The translations under genes were made by a program, and so were the position numbers. The notes below the pieces were generated by a model. That model made no database searches and was not told the origin of the DNA. It worked only from the letters and a program-made list of their open reading frames with translations. Of a DNA stretch of 64,000 nucleotides, positions 1 through 10,635 are shown piece after piece. The stretch's first letter is position 1, and the number at the start of each line of letters is the position of its first letter. Source of the stretch: Cristatella mucedo (lineage: Eukaryota > Bryozoa > Phylactolaemata > Cristatellidae); NCBI GenBank assembly GCA_009760855.2, contig WPIO01000023.1:3600501-3664500 (forward strand). The letters are read 5' to 3'.

Positions 1-504
1 AGGGTGCCAATTGATCGTTCTCTCGTTGTTAAGCACTTGTAATAGAAAAATGTTAATAATCGATCATTTTTGGTCTGGTTTTGGTCCGTTACTGTGCAGC
101 GTTCACGCTACCGTGTCCATTGTAAATGATGCATACCCCCAGGCCAGTCGCTCTCGCTCAGATCTGGAAGACAGCGTGCAGGGTGTCTTCGAAGTTTTGC
201 CCGTGCACTGAAAGTTAGCTTAAAACGAACATTGCGGACTTTTTCAGCTTATCCCCTTGTAACTTACTTGGACCTGCTCTATGGAAGCAGCTGCTTCTAG
301 CTTTCTCGCAGTAGTACCAATGCTTTCAGATACCTTGACCGGCAGAACAAATTGAAAAAACTCGGATCAAATATTCTCCAGCGATTGTAATATTGCCAAA
401 TGTTACCAGTCTGCAAATCTGACCACAAGATATTAAAATTGTATTAGCTGACTTAACAGCCTCATTTTATAGCCGCAAAAGAGCTTTAACGGCTTTCACC
501 ACTT

Positions 505-595
505 GCAGTTGCCCATGAAGGATCGCTAACTGCAGGATTCGAACCCACAACCTCGGTTGTGAAGAGCAAGTACCTTACCTTCTGGGCTACCATGA
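505..595 (-). repeat. SINE-1 fragment (tRNA-derived)
   Basis: Read on the minus strand, this has a tRNA-like head (GGTAGCCCAGAAGGTAAGGT, box A-like) and a box B-like GGGTTCGAATCC, followed by the SINE-1 body. It matches better copies at 9467-9625 and 33385-33530. The 3' tail is lost. Confidence 0.6.
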
Positions 596-786
596 CTCAT
601 TCAGCCATCATTTGCGTCTCCTTCAGTATCAAAAATCAGGTTATTCAAAACTCTAAAGACCTTTTACGTTGATGCTATGCGTAAGGAGTGTCTTCCTTGC
701 CCCTTCTGCATGATCCTTTGTCTAATCTGTCCCCATTCGTGGAATGCACCAAAACGACAACAGCCGACATTCTGCACAAATGTGAT

Positions 787-856
787 TCTCTTGATAAGCT
801 ACGTTACTACGTTCTCGCTCATCTCTTGATAAGCTACGTTACTACGTTCTCGCTCA
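787..856. repeat. Exact 35-bp tandem duplication
   Basis: The 35 bases at 787-821 are repeated without mismatch at 822-856. No surrounding coding sequence is recognised. Confidence 0.9.
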
Positions 857-1079
857 GATGATCAAAATTGTATTTAGGACTTCTAAGGGCAAGCTAAGGC
901 AGGCGTGCGAATGAACAAATGAACAAGACTCACTATCAACCGGCATTCGACGACTATTATAGGTTTTTCCGATGTATCCTCGCTAAGGCCCAAGTCTAGC
1001 TTCTAAAAAGAAACATTGGAACTGCAGATTCACAATGCAAAAACGCTTGATCTCAACTATTAACTTTCTGTATGATCGC

Positions 1080-2645
1080 TAGCAGGTGAGCACCTTACCA
1101 AGTGATCCTTGTGGCGATCTAACAGATCGTCTCTCTGGCTTCTTTGCCAACAAGATAGATAAGATCGTAGAGTCAATCGCCGAAGGTAATGTCCCAGCTG
1201 GACTCCTCCCCCTCACTTCCTTGCTTTACCCTAATCGCAGACTTCACACCTGCCACTGATGACCTCATCTCGCAAGATCATCTCCCGAGTCTAAGAGGAC
1301 TACTAGCCCGCTAGACCCATACCCAATTGCTCTCATGAGATACGTCTAATTACTGCTGTCCTCCATAACTAGCATATAAATGTCCTTAACTGTAGCCTAG
1401 AACGCAAGACTAGACCAGTAGTACTTCAGCAACTTCTGCCCAGTCTCCTATTACCGCTCCTATCGATGGCAGTAGAATAACAGTGGCAGAAAAGCTGAAG
1501 TCCTACATAACACATCAAACCTAGCAATTAAGCTCCAGTCGACTCTAGTGGTAATCACTACAGAGTCTACACTGCTGAGTGACAGAAATTCCTTCAAACA
1601 TTTGTGACGAATTCCTGACAGAAAAACTCACAAATGCTTACCTACGTAGTTTCGCTGGTTCTATCTGCAGCGTTTGAGCTATCACCTCGTCTCGGCATAG
1701 TTGGCACTGCACTACAATGTTTCAAAACCCAGTGTAAAATTTCGGAGCGCTGATTTAAATGGGCATCGTTTATTCGGGTAGCCTTTTAAAGTATGGAGTA
1801 CCCCAGCGATCAGTGCTCGGTCCACTTCTTTTCACAATGAGTACCCCAGCGATCGGTGCTCGGTCCACTTCTTTTCACAATGTTCGCTCTACCTCATCCT
1901 GATGTAATCGCCAAGCTCAACTTGGACTTTGATTTTTAAGCAGACGCCGCAGAGCTGTACCTGAGCATTGATCCTTCTCTGTCGACTCATATGTCGAAGT
2001 CTATCTTCATATGATTGACGTTTGCATCAGAATGGCTGCAAAACCTTCTCAAATTGAATGACCACAAAACCAAATTACTAGTTACGGGCAAACTTTTAAG
2101 TTACTCGGAAATTAGAAAGCCTGAACTTAAAATAGGCTCCGCCGGCACATCTTCTGCCGAGGCTGCACGAAATCTGCGTCCTGTTAGTAAGTGACCTTTC
2201 ACCAGATGACCATACAGCTCTATAATAACGTTTGTTTTTTTTAGATACATACCATGGCAAAAAATTGAGGCCTGTTTAGACAAGGATCCACAGCCAAGCT
2301 GATCCATGCATTCATGACAACCCATGTAGACTTCTGCCACTCAGTTCTCACAGATCTACATGCCTGTGCAAAATCACACTTACATGTGGTGCTAAACTCC
2401 GAAGCTATGCTTGTCTGTCGCGAACATCTTAAACTGTCATATTACACCACCTCTCACCGACCTGTACCTTCATCGACTGGCGGCCAAGCACCACACGACA
2501 CTGACAGCTGCCCGGCTACTGCACAGAGCTAATCGATCAACAAAACTCTTTCATCCCTGTCAGGTTCGAATTTGGTACCTCATGGTCAAGAATTTGAAAC
2601 ACGAGCCACTAGCGATACACAATTGCAGTTGGTTTCAGGCCGTTC
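1080..2645 (+). pseudogene. Decayed CR1/L2-like LINE reverse transcriptase
   Basis: This is a heavily decayed non-LTR retrotransposon in sense orientation. Translated pieces in several frames follow the order of a CR1/L2 polymerase. First comes a pre-RT linker (DRLSGFFANKIDKI near 1128). A finger motif follows (YGVPQRSVLGPLLFT, about 1793-1838). Then comes the AFMTTHVDFCHSV-type block (about 2306) and a HITPPLTDLY block near 2435, matching the usual HITPLLxDLHWLPV. Frameshifts and stops are everywhere and the YADD box is not intact. The family call rests on block order and wording, not on one long frame. It is not a host gene. Confidence 0.75.
1796..1881. repeat. 43-bp tandem duplication inside LINE remnant
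   Basis: Bases 1796-1838 are repeated at 1839-1881 with one A/G difference. The repeat covers the GVPQxSVLGPLLFT-coding block of the decayed LINE, so it arose in an already dead element. Confidence 0.9.
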
Positions 2646-4604
2646 ATCTGTTCATTTAGCTCAGGCAGCAGCCCAACGCACAGGGTAAAGCAATCCTGAG
2701 CCATTGATAGCAGTCTATAGTCACGACTTGGTGGTAATTGGGCGACTATCAGCGATTGGACAGAGCCTATAGCTAACTGCAAGTAAATTGACGCAACAGT
2801 GGGTCACCAGGGGCAATCAGTAGCAGAAAATAGCTACAATAATAATAGGTCGTTTGTAAAGCACCTTAGGAGAAGTTAATCTCCTTCCAGGCACATACCA
2901 ACTTGTTGCAAGAGAAGAATACTCATGGGGTTTGTAACATTAAGTGGTCTGCATTGCAATATTACTGTGGTTCGACAGATGAGCTGCTTTTGGTTCGGGG
3001 ATCGGGGATCATCCGCATGGTGTTTTACTTATTTTTTTCACTAACAAAACATTCACGTTAGCTTTTCCTTTTAAGGGTGGTAGTCGCTAAAGCCTTTCCC
3101 AGAAGAACTTTAGGGTTCGCATGCCTACCGCGTCTTCCAAACTTATAAGTGCTTCGGCTTGCATGCAAAGCCATGATGATACGACATGCAATGAGAAAAC
3201 TTATGCAAGCAGGATCTAGCCGACCGAGATTAAATCAAGCATGCACAAGAAAATGAGTATCATGCCCATGCCAGTGTGCTTAATAAGACATGGAGACACT
3301 CGTAGTCATCAGTAAATAAGACCTCTGGCTAAGTAGCAAGCACAGATTCATTCACAGGTAGTCATTCACAACCCACTCAAACAAAAAAAAGACGTTCACT
3401 CGCAAGAAAGTGATACATAAGACCGGTAGTGACATCTCCGTTCGTGAGGCCATTAAGCCACGAGATCGGACATCAAGCGACATGACCAAATCCAAGACCT
3501 AAGCTGGAAGTAGGAAAGCCTTTTGCCACAGTGGGCAGCTTTGAGTTGTTGCAAAGAACAACTCAAAGAGGTGCTATGATCGGTGCAAATCCTGCACAAA
3601 TCCAGCATCAATGTGCACGGATGTGTCACTGCTGAGGCGGCTTCACTGTCGGTAACCAGCACACGAAAGTAAGAGAACAGCTAATTTATGTGCAATCTGC
3701 ATCGACTCAAGGTTTGTTCGACTACATACGACTACAAAGCAGCCTATGCCCATAAATACACAGCACTCGGTCACTCCATCAGCACACACAGTAACTCAAG
3801 CCATGATACAGAATATTATAGACTAAATCTGCCCTGCGATTTAATATTCAAGCAATGTGGTTACTACTATAGCCTCCTCCTGCCTAAAGTGCAATGTGTG
3901 TGCATGTATGCGTGCATGCGTGCTTGCGTGTGTGTGTGTGTGTGTGTGCGCGCGTGCGTGCATGCGTGCGTGCATCTGTGAGGCTGGCATGCACGTTTTT
4001 GCATTAAAGCACGTGCCTGCTAGCTTGCACACATGTGCGTAAACTATATGCATATGCAGACCCTTCAAGAGCCTCTTGGTAGCAACCGTGAGACTTCCTT
4101 GGCTCCGAATGGAATGGATAAAAATTATATTTGTTTCCTCTTCAAAAACCAGAAAAGACCGAGAATAGCATGCTCCACAGTCTCCCCCCCCCCATCGGGC
4201 ACCGAATGCAGCATCACACGTACAGAGGCCATGCATCCCATTTATTGCAATCCCAGCGAAGTCATCTTGAGCACTAGCTGCGAAAATCACATGTGCCCAG
4301 CAGTGCATGCACATGGCAAGCTAAAAGATCACTTCAGCTGTGCTGCTTAGACACGGATACCACAGCAAAGCTGGTCCCTACACTTGTGACATCCGGTCTA
4401 GACTTCTGCAACTAATTATTTGCAAGTCCTCTAGCCCATGCAGAAAGAGGCTCACTGTTTGGTGATTGACTCTAAAGCAAGGCTTATTTGTCTTTAGCAT
4501 CCCAACTGCTACATTGCACCCCTTCTCACCAACCTTCCCTAGTACCCTAGCATGCGGCATATCGACTTTTCAGGATCTATCACTCACTTTTAGGTTGTAA
4601 TGTA
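2646..4604. other. No gene recognised; LINE tail and GT tract only
   Basis: There is no supported gene. A LINE-A tail fragment in minus orientation lies at about 2838-2925, with an AAT-rich end followed by the stem-loop region. A GT/GC-rich tract lies at 3897-3977. The long reading frames around 3841-4350 are driven by the tract and are not credible genes. Confidence 0.6.
3897..3977. repeat. (GT)n / (GCGTGC)n-like simple repeat
   Basis: An alternating purine-pyrimidine tract has a GT core at about 3928-3949, flanked by GCGTGCATG-type repeats. Such sequence can adopt Z-DNA, but no function is evident. Confidence 0.9.
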
Positions 4605-5860
4605 CTGCAATGTATCCCCGTCTGTAACCCCACAAAGCCACAACGACGAAATGGGTGTTACACGGGAGATTTTTCTATAGCACACTCAAAACCTAATCGA
4701 CTTTCGGTAGGCATACGACAGCCAACCGACTTCATTTCACGAAACAAAGAAAAATTGAGAAGCATAGCTGAGTCCGGAGGGCAGTTAAGTTAGTAAATAG
4801 CATTGAATAATAATAATAACACATTTAATAAAGCACCCTCGGAGAACTCAATCTCTTTCTAGTCATTTTACACTTGCTGCAAAGGAAGCACGGTCGAATG
4901 GTTAGTAGCAGCATGCTCAATAAACAAAAAGAATAACATGGTTAGGGGTGTGCCGTGCTCAGGGTCGACATGCAAGTATGGTTAGTGGCAGCATGCCCAG
5001 TGTCAGTACACTTAAGCACACAAAGGACAAATTACATTGACCACTAAATGCTGTGATAAATAGATGCATTTTTAGTTTCTTTTTAAATGTGCTCAAGAAG
5101 TCGTGAAAAAAGTAGGGAGTGAGCTCCAGGCTTTGGGAGTATACTAACCAAAGGCAGGATCTCCAAACAAAAGATTTGAGGTTTGTACTAGGTATAGTTA
5201 AACAGTTAGATTCCGAAAAGCAGATGGTACGATGCTTAGCCTGGTGGGAGAGTGCATCTAATAGGTAGGCTGGGGCCAAAGAATGAAGGGACGTGAAAAT
5301 GAGTGACAAAACCTTGAAGTCGATGCGTTGCTTGACTGGGAGCCAGCGCAGGTCGGCGAGAAGTGGTGTGGTGTGGCAACTGCGATGCTAACGAAAGACA
5401 GGCCTAGCTGCAGAGTTTTGCACAGGCTGTATGCACCTGATTGCACAGGCCGGTAGACCTATAGAAGTAGCTCGGGACGGCTGGAAAGGATGTGCCGAAG
5501 CGGGCAGCAGAAGAGTAGATGTGCCACAGTCGACAGCAGGAGAGTGAGTGTCATTGCGTAAGAATTGAGAAAATGAGTTCCACAGTCTAGGACCTTCAGA
5601 GCAAAACCTTCTGTCGCCAACAGTCTTATGAGTGGTACAGATAATTTATTGTCCATAGAGGACTTGAGGGCACGAGGAGGCTGAAACTGGTGCAGCAGTT
5701 CAGCTAGATATGAAGAAGCCAAGCCGTGGCAGGTTTTGTGGGTCAGCATAAGAATTACTCTGTATCCGTTGATCAACAGGCGGCCATCGAAGCTCCTTCA
5801 GCAAAGGAGACCCATAGTCAAACCTCGAGAATTTGTTAACTAGCTTTTCAACTTTATTTT
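4605..5860 (-). pseudogene. LINE-B copy (CR1/L2-like), interrupted by a LINE-A insertion
   Basis: On the minus strand the RT C-terminal region reads from about 5780 (LLHQFQPPRALKSSMDNKLSV, then VLDCGTHFLNS). The family 3' end is at about 4605-4800 and terminates in a TTTGTGGGGTTACAGACGG-type motif. The two parts are separated by a different LINE (4806-5445). Comparison with 36820-37420, where the same family runs without the interruption, shows that 4806-5445 is an insert. The coding part is decayed. Confidence 0.7.
4806..5445 (-). mobile_element. 5'-truncated LINE-A 3' end, nested in LINE-B
   Basis: A 5'-truncated CR1/L2-like element lies on the minus strand. The RT C-terminal tail is readable: SLHSLAPAYLLDAL, then TNLKSF, then [19 protein letters not shown] (about 5310-5040). 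It is followed by the family 3' UTR with GGTCAGCATGC-like words, the stem-loop near 4835-4870 and an (ATT)n end at 4806-4818. The reading frame is broken. Confidence 0.75.
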
Positions 5861-7202
5861 TTGCCAACTTAAGTGGCCCAGAGCAAGTCATCACTAACCA
5901 GTTGGCATTCTTCCTTTCCAGCATATACACATTCAGTGCATAGAAAGAGATCCAATTCTCTTGAGGCGTTTTTAGTATGCTATGAGGATCATGTGACGAA
6001 CAAACAAATTAATGCATGCCCAATGCAAGTATTCCGTTTAGTGCCACGAGGCATAACAGCTGTCTAAAGTTTCAATGTATTTAGCAGCATGCAGCAACAA
6101 AGCAGCATCAAATGGCTCCGAGTGCATAAAGGTATCTAGATGCCAGCTCGCGGTACAAGAAAAAGAACAGCCGATAACAATTAGCAGCCACCACAAACGC
6201 TGCAATAAGACAAAACGCAGCCCATGCAAGCAAGGACGGACAAGTTCGTGGAAACAGTAAGCTGCCAAGTTCGTATAAGCATAGTTGAGCTTAGCTATCC
6301 AGGACCAATAATCAACTGCATACATGCGACTAGAAAGGAGAGCTGGAGACATGTTCCCATCTCACCTCTCCTGACAGAATGAAACCAAGCTGTGCAACAA
6401 ATACAGCAGCTGGCTGCTCCTTGCCTGCCTTAAGTGCTCTCAGCACAGAATTAACGGCATAAGGCATTCTGCTAGCAATCAATAGCACTAGCCAAGTAGA
6501 ATTGTAGGCTTGTGTGTGTCTGTGAGGCTTGGTAAGCAATTCCGTATCGGAAAGGCATACACAGCATGGATAAGTGGATTTTCTCCTTATGTTCAACAAG
6601 AATTGTGCTTCATCACTCACAGCATGAGGTCCAGATCAAACTGATATTGCCCCAATATCTTGACATCAAAAATGATAAAATTAGTATCATTAAAATAGGA
6701 CGACCCCAAATATATTGTATTTCTAAACAATTGTAAGTGCGAGGTCGTGGATGCGAGCTCACCGAACAAATGCAGTCCACATAAAAATGCTGACACCAAA
6801 ATATAACAACAGCATTAACAGCCATTACGGTTTTGATATCAGAACGCGTCAGTTTGTGCTGCACCATTTTTATCTTTTTAATAACTGACGGGTCACTAGA
6901 TTGCAGCATAGAAACGAGGCCACGAGCTTCAATACTTTGGCACTTGCATCGGCAGAAATTTCCTTGTCCAGCTTCAGTTCCGTGCTAACCAACTGTGACC
7001 ATTGAGCCTATGCTGCTTGCCTAAAATGAGTGTGCACCGAGCTCCTACTAAGTAACGGCACTTAACTTCAAAACAGAATACCAATGTGCAAGCCTATTCT
7101 GCTGGTCATGTTTATCTGACAAGATTGCCATGCATCGAAATTGGGCTTCACATGATAAGGCTGTCTGGCATTTCATTGCCTTTGTCTTGAGACCTAGCAA
7201 AA
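5861..7202. other. No gene recognised; 3' flank of SRD5A3
   Basis: The stretch presumably includes the SRD5A3 3' UTR, which reads leftward from 7203. No conserved protein, RNA gene or intact mobile element is recognised. The short frames at 6038-6909 are unsupported. Confidence 0.5.
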
Positions 7203-8132
7203 TCAAAGAAAAAAAGGAATAACGGCTTTCCGGTATTTCGGGTAGGACTTATAAGTTGATCGGTACCATCGATGCGTCAGCAGACCAGTAATGATTTGAT
7301 TGCATATGGTAAAGATGATTGGTCCCAAAAGTAAGGTCAAGTTGTTAAATCCGGTTACGACGGCAAAGCTCAGGTAGATTACTATTTCCATGAAATAATG
7401 CGGGCTGGATACGACTTCGAACCAGCCACCGACAGGGATCCGATGATCATAGGTTTCTACCTTTCCTTTGCTCAGTCGAAGATTAGCTAAAGTCACGTGA
7501 GCTTCATAGTGGTAATACGATGCCCACAGAAAAAGAATTACACCCAAGAGCAGAGTCCACGAAAATCTGGAGTCCGCGATGCTGGTGCTAGGCAACGATT
7601 TGCCATCAAGGGGATGAGCCTCAACAAATACACATAACGGAAATGTAGTATACAACATCCAGCCAAGAGCATAGTGTAACAGGTTCATTTTGGCTGTAGG
7701 TGAGTACACGCTTACCCTTGTGCATTCATAGAGACGTCGACAATGTTGAAAAAACATCATAGCAAGAACAGCAATGGCGGAGGCCCAGTCGGTGGTAATA
7801 CGTGCCCCAGAGCCGCTTGTAGATCTCAGTTCGTGTATGAGGTTGCATAGCCACAGCGGTGAGCCGACTCCAAATACATACGATGCAACAGCAGCGACTA
7901 GGGCTGCACCATTACAAAGGAATCCTACTATGTAAAAATGAAGAAACCAACTTTTTGGAACTTCTATCTTCCGGACAACCATTAAAGAAACATCCGTACC
8001 TTTAAGTTTCCCGTACATGAGCAAGTCCTTTAAGATCCTTGGCGTACTAGCGGAAACAATTTCCGCAAAACCTAGAATGACTGTGACGGCGCTGGCAGCT
8101 AAGAATATCGCCATAAGTACTACGGACGCCAT
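7203..8132 (-). CDS. SRD5A3: Polyprenol reductase / steroid 5-alpha-reductase 3, intronless
   Basis: The product is an ER membrane enzyme that reduces the alpha-isoprene unit of polyprenol-derived substrate on the way to dolichol, the carrier for N-glycosylation. The 309-residue frame is complete, starting at 8132 with TGA at 7203-7205, and is close to the human length of about 318. Several hydrophobic segments are visible, the first at about residues 3-26. SRD5A3 landmarks occur in order: a HFYI block near residue 65, an RRLYECTRVSV block near 130, the C-terminal HRIPVGGWFEVVSSPHY motif at 230-246 and a terminal SYPKYRKAVIPFFL. The E-x(2)-SSP-x-Y motif is the family's cofactor-binding signature. 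The human gene is split into exons; this copy has none. The frame is fully open, so a functional gene is likely. No neighbouring gene suggests shared control. Confidence 0.95.
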   Translation of the reverse strand: MASVVLMAIFLAASAVTVILGFAEIVSASTPRILKDLLMYGKLKGTDVSLMVVRKIEVPKSWFLHFYIVGFLCNGAALVAAVASYVFGVGSPLWLCNLIHELRSTSGSGARITTDWASAIAVLAMMFFQHCRRLYECTRVSVYSPTAKMNLLHYALGWMLYTTFPLCVFVEAHPLDGKSLPSTSIADSRFSWTLLLGVILFLWASYYHYEAHVTLANLRLSKGKVETYDHRIPVGGWFEVVSSPHYFMEIVIYLSFAVVTGFNNLTLLLGPIIFTICNQIITGLLTHRWYRSTYKSYPKYRKAVIPFFL

Positions 8133-9277
8133 TTAGACTTCGTACACGCAGTGTGACCTCAAAGGTTAGACAGATACTCTTCCGGTGTTGGCTTACTGCA
8201 AACCTCTCCAAACTGCAACTCTTTCTCTGTTTTGGCTCTGTTGGATTATTCATTAGCTTAAATCATGTTTTTACATAAATATTTGATGTTATCTCGCACA
8301 GATAAAGAACAGTCTTGATACATAGATATACGGGATAGACATTTCTGACATGTGTGCCAGAACGTCCTCCTTCTTGCTAGCCCACACCCAGTAACTTGGA
8401 CTACCGGCCATCCATCATTAATGAAAGTAGCCTTGTGAAGCCTAGATAAGCTACATATACAAGATACCAAAAATTTTCACACAAAGTGTAACTAAATTTT
8501 GACCTTGACCGGCTCGGACAGAAGGTTAAAGCAGTCCATTGAAAATCGGTGCCCTGCAAAGTAGACGGAGACGGAAAATTGTTCTTGTTATTTGTGCATG
8601 GGTATATCGCTTAGTTGCGCGGTAGATATTCTTGCAAGCTTGACAACCGTCCTGGTCCACTCCACACATTTGTGAGAAGGAAAACCCCGGTGAGACTTCA
8701 AGGATACTACTTCGTTCGGTAGATGCAAGGAATCTAGAAGTTCGCAGAACGTTAGGAAAATGCCAGAAAGCACGTGCCAGAAATACCATCGAGCAAGTCT
8801 ACTCTCATAATGGCCACTCGTCAGATTATAAGCAGCGAATTTTTCGCAAACCTCACCGGCTTCTTATGGTAACGAGTGCTAGGAGGCGAGTTTTGTCAAC
8901 ATTCCTGATTAGTCACGACAACAGCGTGCAATCTGAATGTAAGGCAATCATTTAGAAAAAATCATAAGAGCATTAAGCACTTACGCCTCGCTGATACTTT
9001 TGACAAGGCATCCTTAGAAGCTAAGTTATTTAACGGGATTTCCTAGTTGTTGGTAGGCCATGCTGGAACATAATCTTTCAAGAGACATTACACGTCGAGC
9101 GGGAGATTACTCGACGCCAGCGATCGAGGAATACATATTCGTGAGGCAATGAATGTTAATGTGTGCGTGTGTGTGTGTAGCTGCCCCAAAAATATTTCTC
9201 TCGTACGAGGCACGGCGTGCATAAAGTGCGCTAGACTTCAAAATTAAGTAAAAGTGATACAAGATTAATTCATCAGA
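8133..9277. other. No gene recognised; upstream of SRD5A3
   Basis: This is the presumed 5' UTR and promoter region of SRD5A3 (minus strand). No TATA box, repeat or conserved protein could be recognised apart from a short GT run at 9161-9178. Confidence 0.5.
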
Positions 9278-9433
9278 CAGCCTCAGTTATACAGTTAGCG
9301 GCCGAGCAGCCTTAGTACTTATCAACCCCCTCCGCTTGCGGTGGGTAACATAGGATTTCTTTCAGCCGGACACGAACCCATGACTTGGGTCGTGACGTGC
9401 GAGCACCCTACCCCTGAGCTAAGACCCAGAGGT
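9278..9433 (-). repeat. SINE-1 copy, minus orientation
   Basis: Read on the minus strand it starts with a GGGTCTTAGCTCAGGGGTAG box A-like head, then a GGGTTCGTGTCC box B-like word, the SINE-1 body, and a 3' end related to GAGGCTGT. It faces the plus-strand copy at 9463-9625. Confidence 0.75.
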
Positions 9434-9462
9434 CAGTGACTAATTCTGACAGAAATAGCACC

Positions 9463-9625
9463 CATGGGTCTTAGCCCAGTGGTAAGTTGCTCGCTCTTCA
9501 CTACCCAGGTCATGGGTTCGAATCCAGAAGCACGATCCTGTATTGTCCACTGCAAGCGGTGGTGATAGCAGTTAATTAAGGCTCTTCTGCCGCGACATAA
9601 ATGAGGCTGTTGAATCAGCTCCACT
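9463..9625 (+). repeat. SINE-1 copy, plus orientation (near full length)
   Basis: The head is GGGTCTTAGCCCAGTGGTAA (box A-like), followed by GGGTTCGAATCC (box B) at about 9513-9524. The body word is CACTGCAAGCGGTGGTGATAG and the 3' end is AATGAGGCTGTTGAATCAGC. The box A and B spacing matches RNA polymerase III internal promoters. It is tRNA-derived, but no full cloverleaf is present. Confidence 0.85.
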
Positions 9626-9929
9626 TTTTTGTAGGCTTTCGTCGCACGGCTAACGAGTAGTGAAGCATTTCCAGTCCACGCACGTATGCAGACACACGAC
9701 GAAGGCAATAGCAAGCAATATTTAATTATTTTAATAAATAATTACACGAGCTTTCTTTATGACTATTTCTTGTATACTCTGCTGTGAAAAAATTAGCTTG
9801 GCGAGGAAACTAACCGATCATCACATTAGAAATATTTGCATAAGAACTTGGCCACAGATTATGATATACTCGTTTATTAAAAAATTATTATTAGGCAAAT
9901 AGGCTCACCTGTCGTAAACGTCGCGACTT

Positions 9930-10635
9930 CAACATGACAACACTCCTCACAAATCTGCACTGACTGCCCGTCAAGAAGCGTATCGACTTTAAGATTGCGT
10001 CACTCACCTTAAGGTCTCTCCATTCTCTTGCTCCGACCTACCTATTTCTGAGTCACTTTCACATCAGGTCTCCCGTTCGTACCACTCGCTCTTCTGACTC
10101 TGGTCAATTACTTGTGCGCCTAACTAACTTCAAATCTCTCGGTGACCGTGCTTTTACTTACTCTGCTAGTCAAAACTTGGAACTCAAGACCGACTAATAT
10201 CGCTTGATCACCTGATTCGACGGCATTCAAAAAGAGTTAAAAGCCTACCTGTTCCAAACAGGCTATGCTCTGCACAAATTAATTGTCCTTTGTTGTGGCT
10301 TTGTGCAGTGAATATGCATATGTCGTGACAAAGGGCAAGAGCGACATGTCTTGTGTAGCGCCATATTAGATCTGTCGTTTTTTCCGGTGTGCTTTGCATA
10401 CCTGTGCCCGATTGAATTAATGCTAGTGACTGTGTATCTTCCTAGCCAGCGGTCGTAAGTCTTTTGCATGCGTGCCTAAGCAGAATACCTCTTGGTTAAC
10501 TAATTGTTATTGCTTCCATTATTGTATTAATATGTATTACTATAGTTATTGCTTCTCTTGCAGCGAGCTGTAAGGAGCAAGAATAGGGACTAAGTTCTCT
10601 TAGGGTGCCATACGCAAAACTTATTATTATTGTTA
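9930..10635 (+). pseudogene. LINE (CR1/L2-like) RT C-terminus and 3' tail
   Basis: A sense-orientation fragment carries blocks matching the CR1/L2 RT C-terminus: KKRIDFKI, SLHSLAPTYL, LTNFKSLGDRAFTYSAS, then KELKAYLF. The 3' UTR ends with TAAGTTCTCTTAGGGTGCCATA and a (TTA)n end near 10619-10632. Stops interrupt the frame. Confidence 0.75.

Larger units (their letters stand above)
1..1079. other. No gene recognised; SINE fragment and a micro-duplication
   Basis: No coding exon or recognisable protein is seen here. The stretch holds a reverse-oriented SINE-1 fragment near 505-595 and an exact 35-bp tandem duplication at 787-856. Both are listed separately. Confidence 0.6.

Noticed and set aside
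3841-4314. 157-codon minus-strand reading frame
   Set aside because: It is kept open by a GT/GC simple repeat, has repeated His-Thr/Ala-Arg composition and no recognisable homology.
9463-9540. tRNA gene, from box A and box B matches
   Set aside because: No complete cloverleaf or anticodon arm can be drawn, and the sequence continues into a SINE body repeated elsewhere in the window.
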